Shown in pieces: positions 1-5,098 of a DNA stretch of 5,098 nucleotides. The translations under genes were made by a program, and so were the position numbers. Below the pieces are notes generated by a model. That model made no database searches. It was not told the DNA's origin and saw nothing but the letters and a program-made list of their open reading frames with translations. The first letter of the stretch is position 1. Each line of letters starts with the position of its first letter. This stretch comes from Angelobacter sp036502105 (lineage in GTDB: Bacteria > Acidobacteriota > Terriglobia > Terriglobales > Acidobacteriaceae): assembly GCA_036502105.1 (NCBI GenBank), contig DASXZE010000270.1:1-5098 (forward strand), read 5' to 3'.

Positions 1-911
1 ATAAGCTGCCCAGCCTTTACAATCCGCCGTCGGGAATTATTGCCACGGCCAATTCCAAGATCACGCCTGCGGGATATCCATATCAGCTGGCAACGCAGTG
101 GTTCCCGCCTTATCGGGTGGAGCGCATTTATAAGGTGCTGAAGTCTGACAAGAAGTTTTCACCGGCAGACATGCTGGCTTTGCAGACGGACATCACGTCA
201 GACTATGACCGCTTCTTTGCGGACAAGTTTGTTTACGCCATTGATCACAGCAACAAATCCACCGACCGCACGCGCAAAGCGGCCGACATAATGCGCGGCT
301 GGGATGGACGCATGCTGATTGACTCCGTTGCGCCGACGATTGAGGTACGCACGCGCCGGGCGCTGTGGGAAATGCTTCTGGAACCCAAGCTGGGCAATGA
401 CGCTGATAGTTATGAATGGTCAGAAGCGGCAGTGGTGCTGGAAAGCATTGTGAGGAACCAGCCGGCGCGCTGGCTGCCCCCGGGGTATGCCAATTTTGAT
501 GACGTGATGACGGCAGCGGTGGAAAAAGCATTGAAAGACGCGCCCGCCGATCTTGCAACATGGAAGTACGGCGAGATTTATCCGGTGGTGATTGATCATC
601 CGGTGTTCAGCGCGATCCCGGGAATGCGCGCCATCAGCGGCCCGGGACGGCATCCGCAATCTGGCGGCGGCTACACGGTGAAGCAAGTGGGGCGCAGCTT
701 TGGCCCGTCAGAACGCATGACGGTGGATTTCTCCAACCTAGATGCATCCACGTTCAACATTGTGATTGGCGAATCCGGACAGATCTTCAGCCCGCACTAC
801 ATGGACCACTGGGACGCCTGGTACAACAACAAGACTTTTTCGCTGGCATTCTCAGATGCTGCGGTGCAATCAGCCAAGGCACATGAGCTGACGCTACAAC
901 CTGCAAAATAG
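1..911 (+). CDS. Penicillin acylase family protein (peptidase S45), C-terminal part; 5' end outside the window
   Basis: The frame is open from the first complete codon at position 3 to TAG at 909-911, giving about 302 residues. The GTG at 117 is internal, because clearly family-like sequence precedes it. The fragment matches the beta-chain C-terminus of penicillin acylase (Ntn-hydrolase) proteins: a GIIATAN strand near the start, then FPPYRVERI, an ADMLALQTD helix, WDGRM, and near the end FGPSERMTVDF followed by ESGQIFSPHYMDHW. In this family a precursor is exported, self-cleaves, and uses the N-terminal Ser of the beta chain to hydrolyse amide bonds of acylated compounds such as beta-lactams or acyl-homoserine lactones. 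The signal peptide, alpha chain, cleavage site, nucleophile Ser and oxyanion residues all lie upstream, so activity and substrate cannot be judged. No frameshift or internal stop is seen. The DUF4126 gene follows after 26 bases on the same strand. Family assignment is firm; substrate is unknown. Confidence 0.9.
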   Translation, partial: KLPSLYNPPSGIIATANSKITPAGYPYQLATQWFPPYRVERIYKVLKSDKKFSPADMLALQTDITSDYDRFFADKFVYAIDHSNKSTDRTRKAADIMRGWDGRMLIDSVAPTIEVRTRRALWEMLLEPKLGNDADSYEWSEAAVVLESIVRNQPARWLPPGYANFDDVMTAAVEKALKDAPADLATWKYGEIYPVVIDHPVFSAIPGMRAISGPGRHPQSGGGYTVKQVGRSFGPSERMTVDFSNLDASTFNIVIGESGQIFSPHYMDHWDAWYNNKTFSLAFSDAAVQSAKAHELTLQPAK

Positions 912-923
912 AAAAATAAAAAT

Positions 924-930
924 AAGGAGG
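924..930 (+). promoter_or_regulatory. Ribosome binding site of the DUF4126 gene; decides the start
   Basis: AAGGAGG is a near-perfect Shine-Dalgarno sequence. It lies 1 base before the ATG at 932 (too close) and 7 bases before the ATG at 938 (ideal), so 938 is the better start. It sits in the short AT-rich gap after the acylase stop, which shows the downstream gene is translated with its own strong initiation signal. It is also the only strong Shine-Dalgarno seen before a gene in this window. Confidence 0.75.
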
Positions 931-937
931 CATGGAG

Positions 938-1420
938 ATGGAGATAAACGTGAATTACATATTTGCTCTTGCCGTGGGCATAGGCTTTGTCGCGGGACTA
1001 CGTTCTCTTACGGCTCCCGCGGCCGTCAGCTGGGCAGCGCACCTGGGATTTCTGCACCTGCAGCATTCGCCTCTGGCGTTCATGGGCTCAACCGCGGCAG
1101 TTGCCATTCTCACATTGCTGGCAGCAGGAGAGTATGTTGGCGATCTGCTGCCGAAGACTCCAAGACGCACTGCGCCGGGACCGCTGATTGCGCGCGCGGT
1201 TACAGGTGGACTGAGCGGCGCTTGCCTGTTCATATCTGGCAATCAATCTTTGCTGATTGGAGTACTGCTGGGTGCTGTGGGTGCCGTGATGGGCGCATTC
1301 GCCGGCTATGAAGCGCGTAAACGGCTGGTGAGTGGACTGAAGGTAAAAGATGCGGTCATCGCGATCCCGGAAGACCTGGTCGCGATTTGCCTGGCCTATT
1401 TTCTGGTATTCCGGCGCTAG
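938..1420 (+). CDS. DUF4126 family integral membrane protein
   Basis: A 160-residue hydrophobic protein of unknown function. Apparent membrane segments are at about residues 6-25, 46-66, 83-100, 104-124 and 138-157. Hallmarks of DUF4126 are visible: AGLRSLTAPAAVSW just after the start (residues 19-32), a GEYVGDLLPKTPRRTAP loop (64-80) with basic residues likely facing the cytoplasm, the small-residue-rich helix pair GGLSGA and GAVGAVMGAFAGYE, and an acidic IPED within the last hydrophobic stretch (143-146). Length is typical of the single-domain family. There is no signal peptide apart from the first membrane segment. The start at 938 is chosen over 932 by Shine-Dalgarno spacing. The 26-base gap to the upstream acylase suggests one transcript, but no functional link is proven. 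The biochemical role of the family is not known to me, and none is assigned. Confidence 0.85.
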   Translation: MEINVNYIFALAVGIGFVAGLRSLTAPAAVSWAAHLGFLHLQHSPLAFMGSTAAVAILTLLAAGEYVGDLLPKTPRRTAPGPLIARAVTGGLSGACLFISGNQSLLIGVLLGAVGAVMGAFAGYEARKRLVSGLKVKDAVIAIPEDLVAICLAYFLVFRR

Positions 1421-1478
1421 CGATTCCGAGCAGAAGCGCGCACCTTGCCATCAACTCAGTTGCGAATCGTTCATTTTT
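1419..1478 (+). terminator. Possible weak terminator after the DUF4126 gene
   Basis: Arms AGCGATTC (1419-1426) and GAATCGTT (1464-1471) can form an 8-pair stem, including one G-U, around a 37-base loop. That loop holds a small CAAC-TCA-GTTG hairpin (1452-1462). Five T residues follow at 1474-1478. The layout resembles an intrinsic terminator for the rightward genes, but the loop is long and two bases separate stem and T-run. No matching T-run serves the opposing minus-strand gene. Confidence 0.3.
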
Positions 1479-1495
1479 AGTCACGAACTTTCACT

Positions 1496-2743
1496 CTACG
1501 GATCGAGCAACACCACGGCCTTCGCACTACCGACGATGTCGATCTGGGTGATTCCGGTTTCCAGAGCGTCAGTATTGGTGTCAAAAATATCCAGCGCGCC
1601 GCCCTGCGTTACGTAAATTACGTTGCGCTTGGTGATGGGCTGAAGACCCGTAACATTAAAGTTCTGGCGGAAAGATGACTGCACTGGAAACGTGGTGGTG
1701 GATGACGTGGTATTGAAAATTGCCAGGCAGCCGCGCGTGGTGTTACTGGCCACGTCGGCTTGCACGCTGCATCCGCCGGATCCCACATAAACGCGGCCGG
1801 TGCTGGTAAGCGCTATGTTTTCATGCAGCCCGTCAGTAATGGGAACAGATGCGCTGACAGTAAGAGCATTGGTATCAATGACAGACAATACGCCGCAGCG
1901 TGAAAGCGGGCATCCCGCTACAGGAGTGGTTGGCGAGCCAGCAACATAAAGCGTCGTTCCATTAAGAGTCCCAACGGTAGCGCCGGCAACGGCAATAGGC
2001 GCGGCGGAGGGCGCAAACACAGGAACGGCTCCGCTGAAATCCACGGAGACCACGCTGGCTGCCGTTCCGGCACATTCGGCGCCGCAATTCAAAATAAATG
2101 CCTGTGTGTCACTGGAGCCGAAGACCGCGGTAAAAGGCTGGTCAAGGTGGGCCACGTCAGTAATTGACCGCAGTGTGTTGGAAGCGATATCCAGAACAAC
2201 AAAGGTGTTTTTAGGGGAGATGTTGGCTTGCGGATCAAGAAAAATGAGCAACTTAGTGCCGTTCGGGCTCATGACGATGCGCCGGGCGTTGGCCAGGCGA
2301 ATCACCGGATTGGCAATACCAGTGGTTGTATTCACGGATTGCACAAAGCCAAAGTTACGCATGGCGGCCCAGGCTGTAAGGCCGTCAGGACTTATTGCGA
2401 TATCAAATGCCTGGTCGCCAATGGCGGCATTGAACGTTACGGTTTCGGTGGCATTGTCAATAATCGGAATTTCACTGCCTGCGCTATCCAGCGCAATGGT
2501 GGTGCCGCCGGCCGTAATCATTTTTGTTACGGAGTTCCCCGCAAGAGTTTTGGCGTTCAAAAGATCTTTTTGCGCATCAACGAAGTTGATAGTACCGGTA
2601 AAAGAATTGGAAACCAGTACACGCCTGCTTAAGCCGCTAAGCGGAGCTGTTTGAGTGGTGCTGTTGCTGGGTCCGCCGCAGCCGACCACCATACAGACCA
2701 GGACTGCAATCCACAATTGTGATAGATGACTATTTCGCCGCAT
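1496..2743 (-). CDS. Secreted lipoprotein with YncE/YVTN-like beta-propeller
   Basis: A 415-residue protein. It begins with a lipoprotein signal peptide: basic MRRNSH, a hydrophobic core at about residues 10-20, and lipobox VVGC with the lipidated Cys at residue 22. Gly at +2 suggests outer-membrane sorting rather than inner-membrane retention. After a Ser/Thr-rich linker (about 25-38) come repeated four-strand units typical of propellers: SPDG (118-121) and SPNG (159-162) turns, VVLDIASNT (182-190), SVIDTNALTVSASVPI (287-302) and ALDIFDTNTDALE (383-395). Three close Cys pairs (220/224, 278/283, 325/339) could be disulfides. No catalytic motif is seen, so a binding or scaffold role is only inferred. 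Two in-frame stops lie just upstream of the ATG at 2743, so no longer start exists. No good Shine-Dalgarno is present; AGAGGA is 16 bases away. The gene converges on DUF4126 and diverges from the methyltransferase gene. Confidence 0.85.
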   Translation of the reverse strand: MRRNSHLSQLWIAVLVCMVVGCGGPSNSTTQTAPLSGLSRRVLVSNSFTGTINFVDAQKDLLNAKTLAGNSVTKMITAGGTTIALDSAGSEIPIIDNATETVTFNAAIGDQAFDIAISPDGLTAWAAMRNFGFVQSVNTTTGIANPVIRLANARRIVMSPNGTKLLIFLDPQANISPKNTFVVLDIASNTLRSITDVAHLDQPFTAVFGSSDTQAFILNCGAECAGTAASVVSVDFSGAVPVFAPSAAPIAVAGATVGTLNGTTLYVAGSPTTPVAGCPLSRCGVLSVIDTNALTVSASVPITDGLHENIALTSTGRVYVGSGGCSVQADVASNTTRGCLAIFNTTSSTTTFPVQSSFRQNFNVTGLQPITKRNVIYVTQGGALDIFDTNTDALETGITQIDIVGSAKAVVLLDP

Positions 2744-2795
2744 TCGTTATTAGACCGTTTCCTCTATGACCCGCGCCCATGGTGTTGAAAGCGCG

Positions 2796-2804
2796 ATTAT
2801 ACCA
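2796..2804 (-). promoter_or_regulatory. Extended -10 promoter for the lipoprotein gene
   Basis: Read on the minus strand, the site is TGGTATAAT: a perfect TATAAT with the TGn extension. Extended -10 promoters often need little -35 sequence, and here only a poor match (TTCTAA, spacer 18) is upstream. Initiation about 7 bases downstream would give a leader of roughly 45 bases before the ATG at 2743. The position and orientation fit the lipoprotein gene. The call rests on consensus matching alone. Confidence 0.5.
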
Positions 2805-2883
2805 GAGCCTCTTAGATGGTTAGAAAAGCCTGATGCCCGCGTTTTGAGTGCAGCCGCGAGCACTTTATCCCGGACGAGGCTCT
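2804..2883 (+). repeat. Inverted repeat in the divergent region, possible RNA leader helix
   Basis: AGAGCCTC (2804-2811) and GAGGCTCT (2876-2883) are perfect 8-base complements around 64 bases. Inside, GGTT (2818-2821) can pair with AGCC (2827-2830), and GAGTGC (2846-2851) with GCACTT (2860-2865, one G-U), so the whole could fold as a multibranch RNA. It lies about 110 bases upstream of the methyltransferase/reductase start. I do not see the conserved core of a SAM-I, cobalamin, SAH or tetrahydrofolate riboswitch. An 8-base match with this spacing could arise by chance. The left arm also overlaps the TG element of the minus-strand promoter, so a protein operator is another reading. Confidence 0.3.
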
Positions 2884-2913
2884 CCCCTTGCACCCATAGA
2901 ACGCACAAAGACA

Positions 2914-2970
2914 CGTTCCATGCAGGAAATTTTGCCGCTCCGTGCCGAACCATGGCAGGAACCATGCGGG
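2914..2970 (+). repeat. Short repeated CCATGCAGG-like motif before the methyltransferase start
   Basis: Three related copies occur: CCATGCAGG (2917-2925), CCATGGCAGG (2950-2959) and CCATGCGGG (2962-2970). The last two belong to a tandem direct repeat in which GAACCATG recurs exactly at 2947-2954 and 2959-2966, a 12-base period. CATGG (2951-2955) and CCATG (2962-2966) can also form a 5-pair hairpin with a CAGGAA loop, ending 25 bases before the ATG. A regulator site, a translation-control hairpin or chance duplication would all fit. Confidence 0.35.
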
Positions 2971-2991
2971 CTAAGGTATTCTGAAATAACA

Positions 2992-4872
2992 ATGGCCCTT
3001 GATCTGTTAAGCCGACTGAAGTTAGGTCCCGTGCTGTGTGACGGCGCGATGGGCACCCTTTTCTACGCCAATGGGGTGTTCATCAATAAATGTTATGACG
3101 AATTGAACCTCACGCAGCCGGACCTGGTGCGCAATATCCATCAGGACTATCTGAATGCCGGGGCCGAAGTTTTTGAAACCAACACCTTCGGCGGAAACTC
3201 GTTTCGTCTGGCGCGCCACGGGCTGGCGGACAAGGTGGCGGAAATCAATCGCCGCGGCGCTGAGCTGGCGCGCGAAGCCGCTGACGCCTTCAATTTAAAG
3301 AAGGCTGCAAACGTTCTGGTTGCCGGAGCAGTTGGGCCTTTGGGATTGCGGATTGAGCCTTTAGGTAAAACGTCGCGTGAAGAGGCGCGGGCCGCGTTTC
3401 GCGAACAGATTACCGCACTGGTTGAAGGCGGCATTGACCTCATCATGCTGGAGACGTTTGGCTATCTGGAAGAGCTGCATCAGGCAATTCTGGCGGCGCG
3501 CGAGGTTGCGCCGGACAAACAACTCGTGGCGCAAGTAACGATTGACGAAGACAGCAACTGCCTGGACGGCGCCAGTCCGGAGACATTTACCGCCAAACTG
3601 AATGACTGGGGCGTGGATGTGATTGGCTGCAATTGCAGCGTTGGTCCGGTGGCGATGCTGGAGGCGATTGAAAGGATTCGCCGGCTGACAGATAAACCGC
3701 TGGCGGCGCAGCCCAACGCCGGCATTCCGCGCAGCATTGAAGGCCGCAACATTTATCTGTGCTCGCCGGAATACATGGCCAGTTACGCGCGCAAATTTGT
3801 AAACGCCGGCGTGACTCTGATTGGCGGATGTTGCGGAACGACTCCGGAACATATCAAGACAATGAAGGCCGCTCTGCGCATGGCTGACGTTAAGGGCCGG
3901 ACTGGTGGCTTCAAGGTAGTAACTGAGGCCAAGCGCGAGTCGACGGTTACTCCGCCGCCGCTGGCGCAGCGCTCTAACCTGGGCAAGAAGATGGCTACGG
4001 GAGAGTTTGTGACGCTGGTGGAGATTGTCCCGCCGAAGGGTGTTGATTTCCGCAAAGAGGTGGAAGGCGCGAAGTTCCTGAAAGCCGCCGGGATTGACGC
4101 CATCAATATTCCAGACAGCCCACGCGCATCAGCCCGCATGAGCAACATGGCGCTGTGTCTTCTGGTGCAGCAGCAGGCGCAAATTGAAACGGTTCTCCAC
4201 TTTACCTGCCGCGATCGCAACGTGTTGAGCATGCAGTCTGAGTTGCTGGGCGCCTACACCACGGGGCTGCATAACCTGATCTGCATTACCGGCGATCCGC
4301 CGAAGCTCGGCAATTATCCTGACGCGACCGCTGTTTTTGACGTGGATGCGATCGGCCTGGTGAATATTGTCCATAACTTGAATTTTGGGTTGGATGTAGG
4401 TGGAAATCCGATTGGTTCGGGCACCAAGTTTCTGATTGGTGTGGGAGCGAATCCCGGGATTGGCAACGTGGACGAAGAAGTGCGCCGCTTTGAATATAAA
4501 GTTGAAGCTGGCGCGGACTATGCTGTGACGCAGCCGGTGTTTGATATTGCGCTGCTGGAACAATTCCTGCGGCGCATTGACCATCACCGCATTCCGGTGC
4601 TGGCCGGGATCTGGCCGCTCACCAGCGTCCGCAATGCTGAGTTCATGAAAAACGAGCTGCGCGTCTCCGTGCCGGATGCCATTGTTGATCGCATGGCGCG
4701 GGCCCCGAATGCTGAGGCGGCTCGGGCCGAGGGAATCCTGATTGCGCGAGAGATGCTGCAGCAGGTCCGAGGGCTGGTGCAGGGCGCGCAGGTGGCTGCG
4801 CCGCTGGGGCGATATTCATCCGCCGTGGAAGTGCTGGATGGAATCAGTGGGACTGCTACGGCGGCGGGATGA
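2992..4872 (+). CDS. Bifunctional homocysteine S-methyltransferase / methylenetetrahydrofolate reductase
   Basis: A complete cytoplasmic fusion of 626 residues, close to the ~612 of Bacillus YitJ. Residues ~1-295 form a zinc-dependent homocysteine methyltransferase barrel: LCDGAMGTLF (15-24), FETNTFGGNS (61-70), and zinc ligands inferred as Cys215 in GCNCSVGP and Cys280-Cys281 in GGCCGTTPEH. A Pro/basic linker (~300-335) leads to the FAD-dependent reductase (~336-600): VEIVPPK with catalytic-type Glu344, TCRDRN (405-410), TGDPP with Asp435, VGANPG (484-489), VTQPVFD with Gln514, and AGIWPLTS (538-545). The reductase makes 5-methyl-tetrahydrofolate; the first half methylates homocysteine to methionine. 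No pterin-binding or cobalamin domains follow, unlike MetH, so the methyl donor of the first half is unclear. The frame is open back to a GTG at 2848, and an ATG lies at 2920, but that extra sequence is not family-like. ATG 2992 puts MALDLLSRLK just before the first motif. No strong Shine-Dalgarno precedes it. Confidence 0.93.
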   Translation: MALDLLSRLKLGPVLCDGAMGTLFYANGVFINKCYDELNLTQPDLVRNIHQDYLNAGAEVFETNTFGGNSFRLARHGLADKVAEINRRGAELAREAADAFNLKKAANVLVAGAVGPLGLRIEPLGKTSREEARAAFREQITALVEGGIDLIMLETFGYLEELHQAILAAREVAPDKQLVAQVTIDEDSNCLDGASPETFTAKLNDWGVDVIGCNCSVGPVAMLEAIERIRRLTDKPLAAQPNAGIPRSIEGRNIYLCSPEYMASYARKFVNAGVTLIGGCCGTTPEHIKTMKAALRMADVKGRTGGFKVVTEAKRESTVTPPPLAQRSNLGKKMATGEFVTLVEIVPPKGVDFRKEVEGAKFLKAAGIDAINIPDSPRASARMSNMALCLLVQQQAQIETVLHFTCRDRNVLSMQSELLGAYTTGLHNLICITGDPPKLGNYPDATAVFDVDAIGLVNIVHNLNFGLDVGGNPIGSGTKFLIGVGANPGIGNVDEEVRRFEYKVEAGADYAVTQPVFDIALLEQFLRRIDHHRIPVLAGIWPLTSVRNAEFMKNELRVSVPDAIVDRMARAPNAEAARAEGILIAREMLQQVRGLVQGAQVAAPLGRYSSAVEVLDGISGTATAAG

Positions 4873-5039
4873 GATAGAACTAACCTTGATGGTTTTTGTA
4901 TGTCCCAATCGTCCTGAACCGTGGCTTTTGTAAGAAAAGTTATACCTGCCGGGCGCAGCCTATTCGTTGAACCATATTCATTTCAGAGCAGCTGATTTGT
5001 GGAAAAATATTCAGCGCGGCTGCTGTTTATCGCTGTAGA
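4873..5039. other. Intergenic region after the methyltransferase/reductase gene
   Basis: About 167 bases, richer in A and T than the genes around it. Besides the weak terminator at its start it holds an AT-rich inverted repeat, CTTTT (4925-4929) and AAAAG (4935-4939), extendable by two G-U pairs, and a pair of AGCAGC/GCTGCT arms (4987-4992 and 5019-5024). A -10-like TAGAAT sits at 5036-5041 without a matching -35. A minus-strand frame is open from the window edge (5096) down to a TGA at 4983-4985, so the tail of a leftward gene is possible but unsupported by any recognised motif. Confidence 0.4.
4882..4897 (+). terminator. Possible weak terminator after the methyltransferase/reductase gene
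   Basis: AACC-TTGAT-GGTT forms a 4-pair stem with a 5-base loop, followed directly by three more T residues, starting 9 bases after the TGA stop. The position suits an intrinsic terminator but the stem is short, so this is a weak call. No better hairpin with a T-run was seen up to 5039. Confidence 0.22.
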
Positions 5040-5098
5040 ATGAGGGCATGGAGTTTCGGCTCGGTGCCTAAATTCGAAGACTGTCTTCAACGCCTGGA
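5040..5098 (+). CDS. Possible start of an unidentified gene, cut by the window end
   Basis: An ATG at 5040 opens a frame that stays open for 19 codons to the window edge, beginning MRAWSFGSVPKFEDCLQRL. The frame has no other ATG back to a TGA at 4968-4970. No Shine-Dalgarno precedes it, and the peptide is too short to recognise. The other nearby ATG (5048) stops after seven codons. A minus-strand frame covers the same bases, so at most one is real. A non-coding leader for a gene further right is an equal alternative. Confidence 0.2.
   Translation, partial: MRAWSFGSVPKFEDCLQRL

Noticed and set aside
932..937. ATG at 932 as the DUF4126 start.
   Set aside because: Only one base separates it from the Shine-Dalgarno; the in-frame ATG at 938 has ideal spacing.
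2106..2654. Plus-strand frame of 182 residues opposite the lipoprotein gene.
   Set aside because: The minus-strand product has a signal peptide, lipobox and propeller repeats; the opposing frame is a shadow with no recognisable features.
2785..2802. Plus-strand promoter made of TTGAAA (2785-2790) and TTATAC (2797-2802).
   Set aside because: The two elements are only 6 bases apart, far from the ~17 needed, and no suitable -10 lies at the correct distance.
2848..2991. 48-residue N-terminal extension of the methyltransferase/reductase from GTG 2848, or 24 residues from ATG 2920.
   Set aside because: The extra sequence is rich in Pro, Arg and Glu and unlike any methyltransferase start, has no ribosome site, and overlaps the repeat-rich leader. 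ATG 2992 gives the usual family N-terminus.
2744..2991. SAM-I (S-box), cobalamin or tetrahydrofolate riboswitch upstream of the methionine/folate gene.
   Set aside because: None of the conserved core strings I know for these classes could be found by eye; only unassigned helices are present.
2750..2992. Open frames of 80 residues (minus, 2750-2992) and 72 residues (plus, 2766-2984) in the divergent region.
   Set aside because: No recognisable domain, no ribosome site, and both overlap the promoter and repeats; they look like chance frames.
3361..4587. Long minus-strand frames opposite the methyltransferase/reductase (99 to 163 residues).
   Set aside because: Antisense shadows of a strongly coding region; the peptides carry no known motif.

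Overview
The window looks like an ordinary stretch of a Gram-negative soil bacterium chromosome, most plausibly an acidobacterium. This is an inference from moderately high GC, a YncE-like lipoprotein with an outer-membrane-type lipobox, a DUF4126 membrane protein next to a penicillin-acylase-family hydrolase, and a fused homocysteine methyltransferase/methylenetetrahydrofolate reductase. No rRNA, tRNA, CRISPR, insertion sequence or phage gene was seen.

Layout. Positions 1-911 (+) hold the C-terminal ~302 residues of a penicillin acylase (S45, Ntn-hydrolase) family protein whose start lies upstream of the window. After 26 bases, and behind a strong Shine-Dalgarno, comes a small DUF4126 integral membrane protein (938-1420, +), probably co-transcribed. 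A 75-base convergent gap separates it from a minus-strand secreted lipoprotein with a beta-propeller fold (1496-2743, -). A 248-base divergent region (2744-2991) carries an extended -10 promoter for the lipoprotein, and several inverted and direct repeats in the leader of the next gene. Positions 2992-4872 (+) encode a complete 626-residue fusion of a zinc-dependent homocysteine S-methyltransferase with a methylenetetrahydrofolate reductase, resembling Bacillus YitJ. The last 226 bases are mostly intergenic, with a possible gene start at 5040.

Functionally, only the 2992-4872 gene has a clear pathway role: making methyl-tetrahydrofolate and methionine in one-carbon metabolism. The acylase/DUF4126 pair and the lipoprotein are probably envelope or periplasmic functions, with no visible pathway link to the methionine gene.

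I did not find a convincing new multi-gene system. The most checkable oddities are the potentially structured leader of the methionine/folate gene, which matches no riboswitch core I can recall, and the three cysteine pairs of the propeller lipoprotein.
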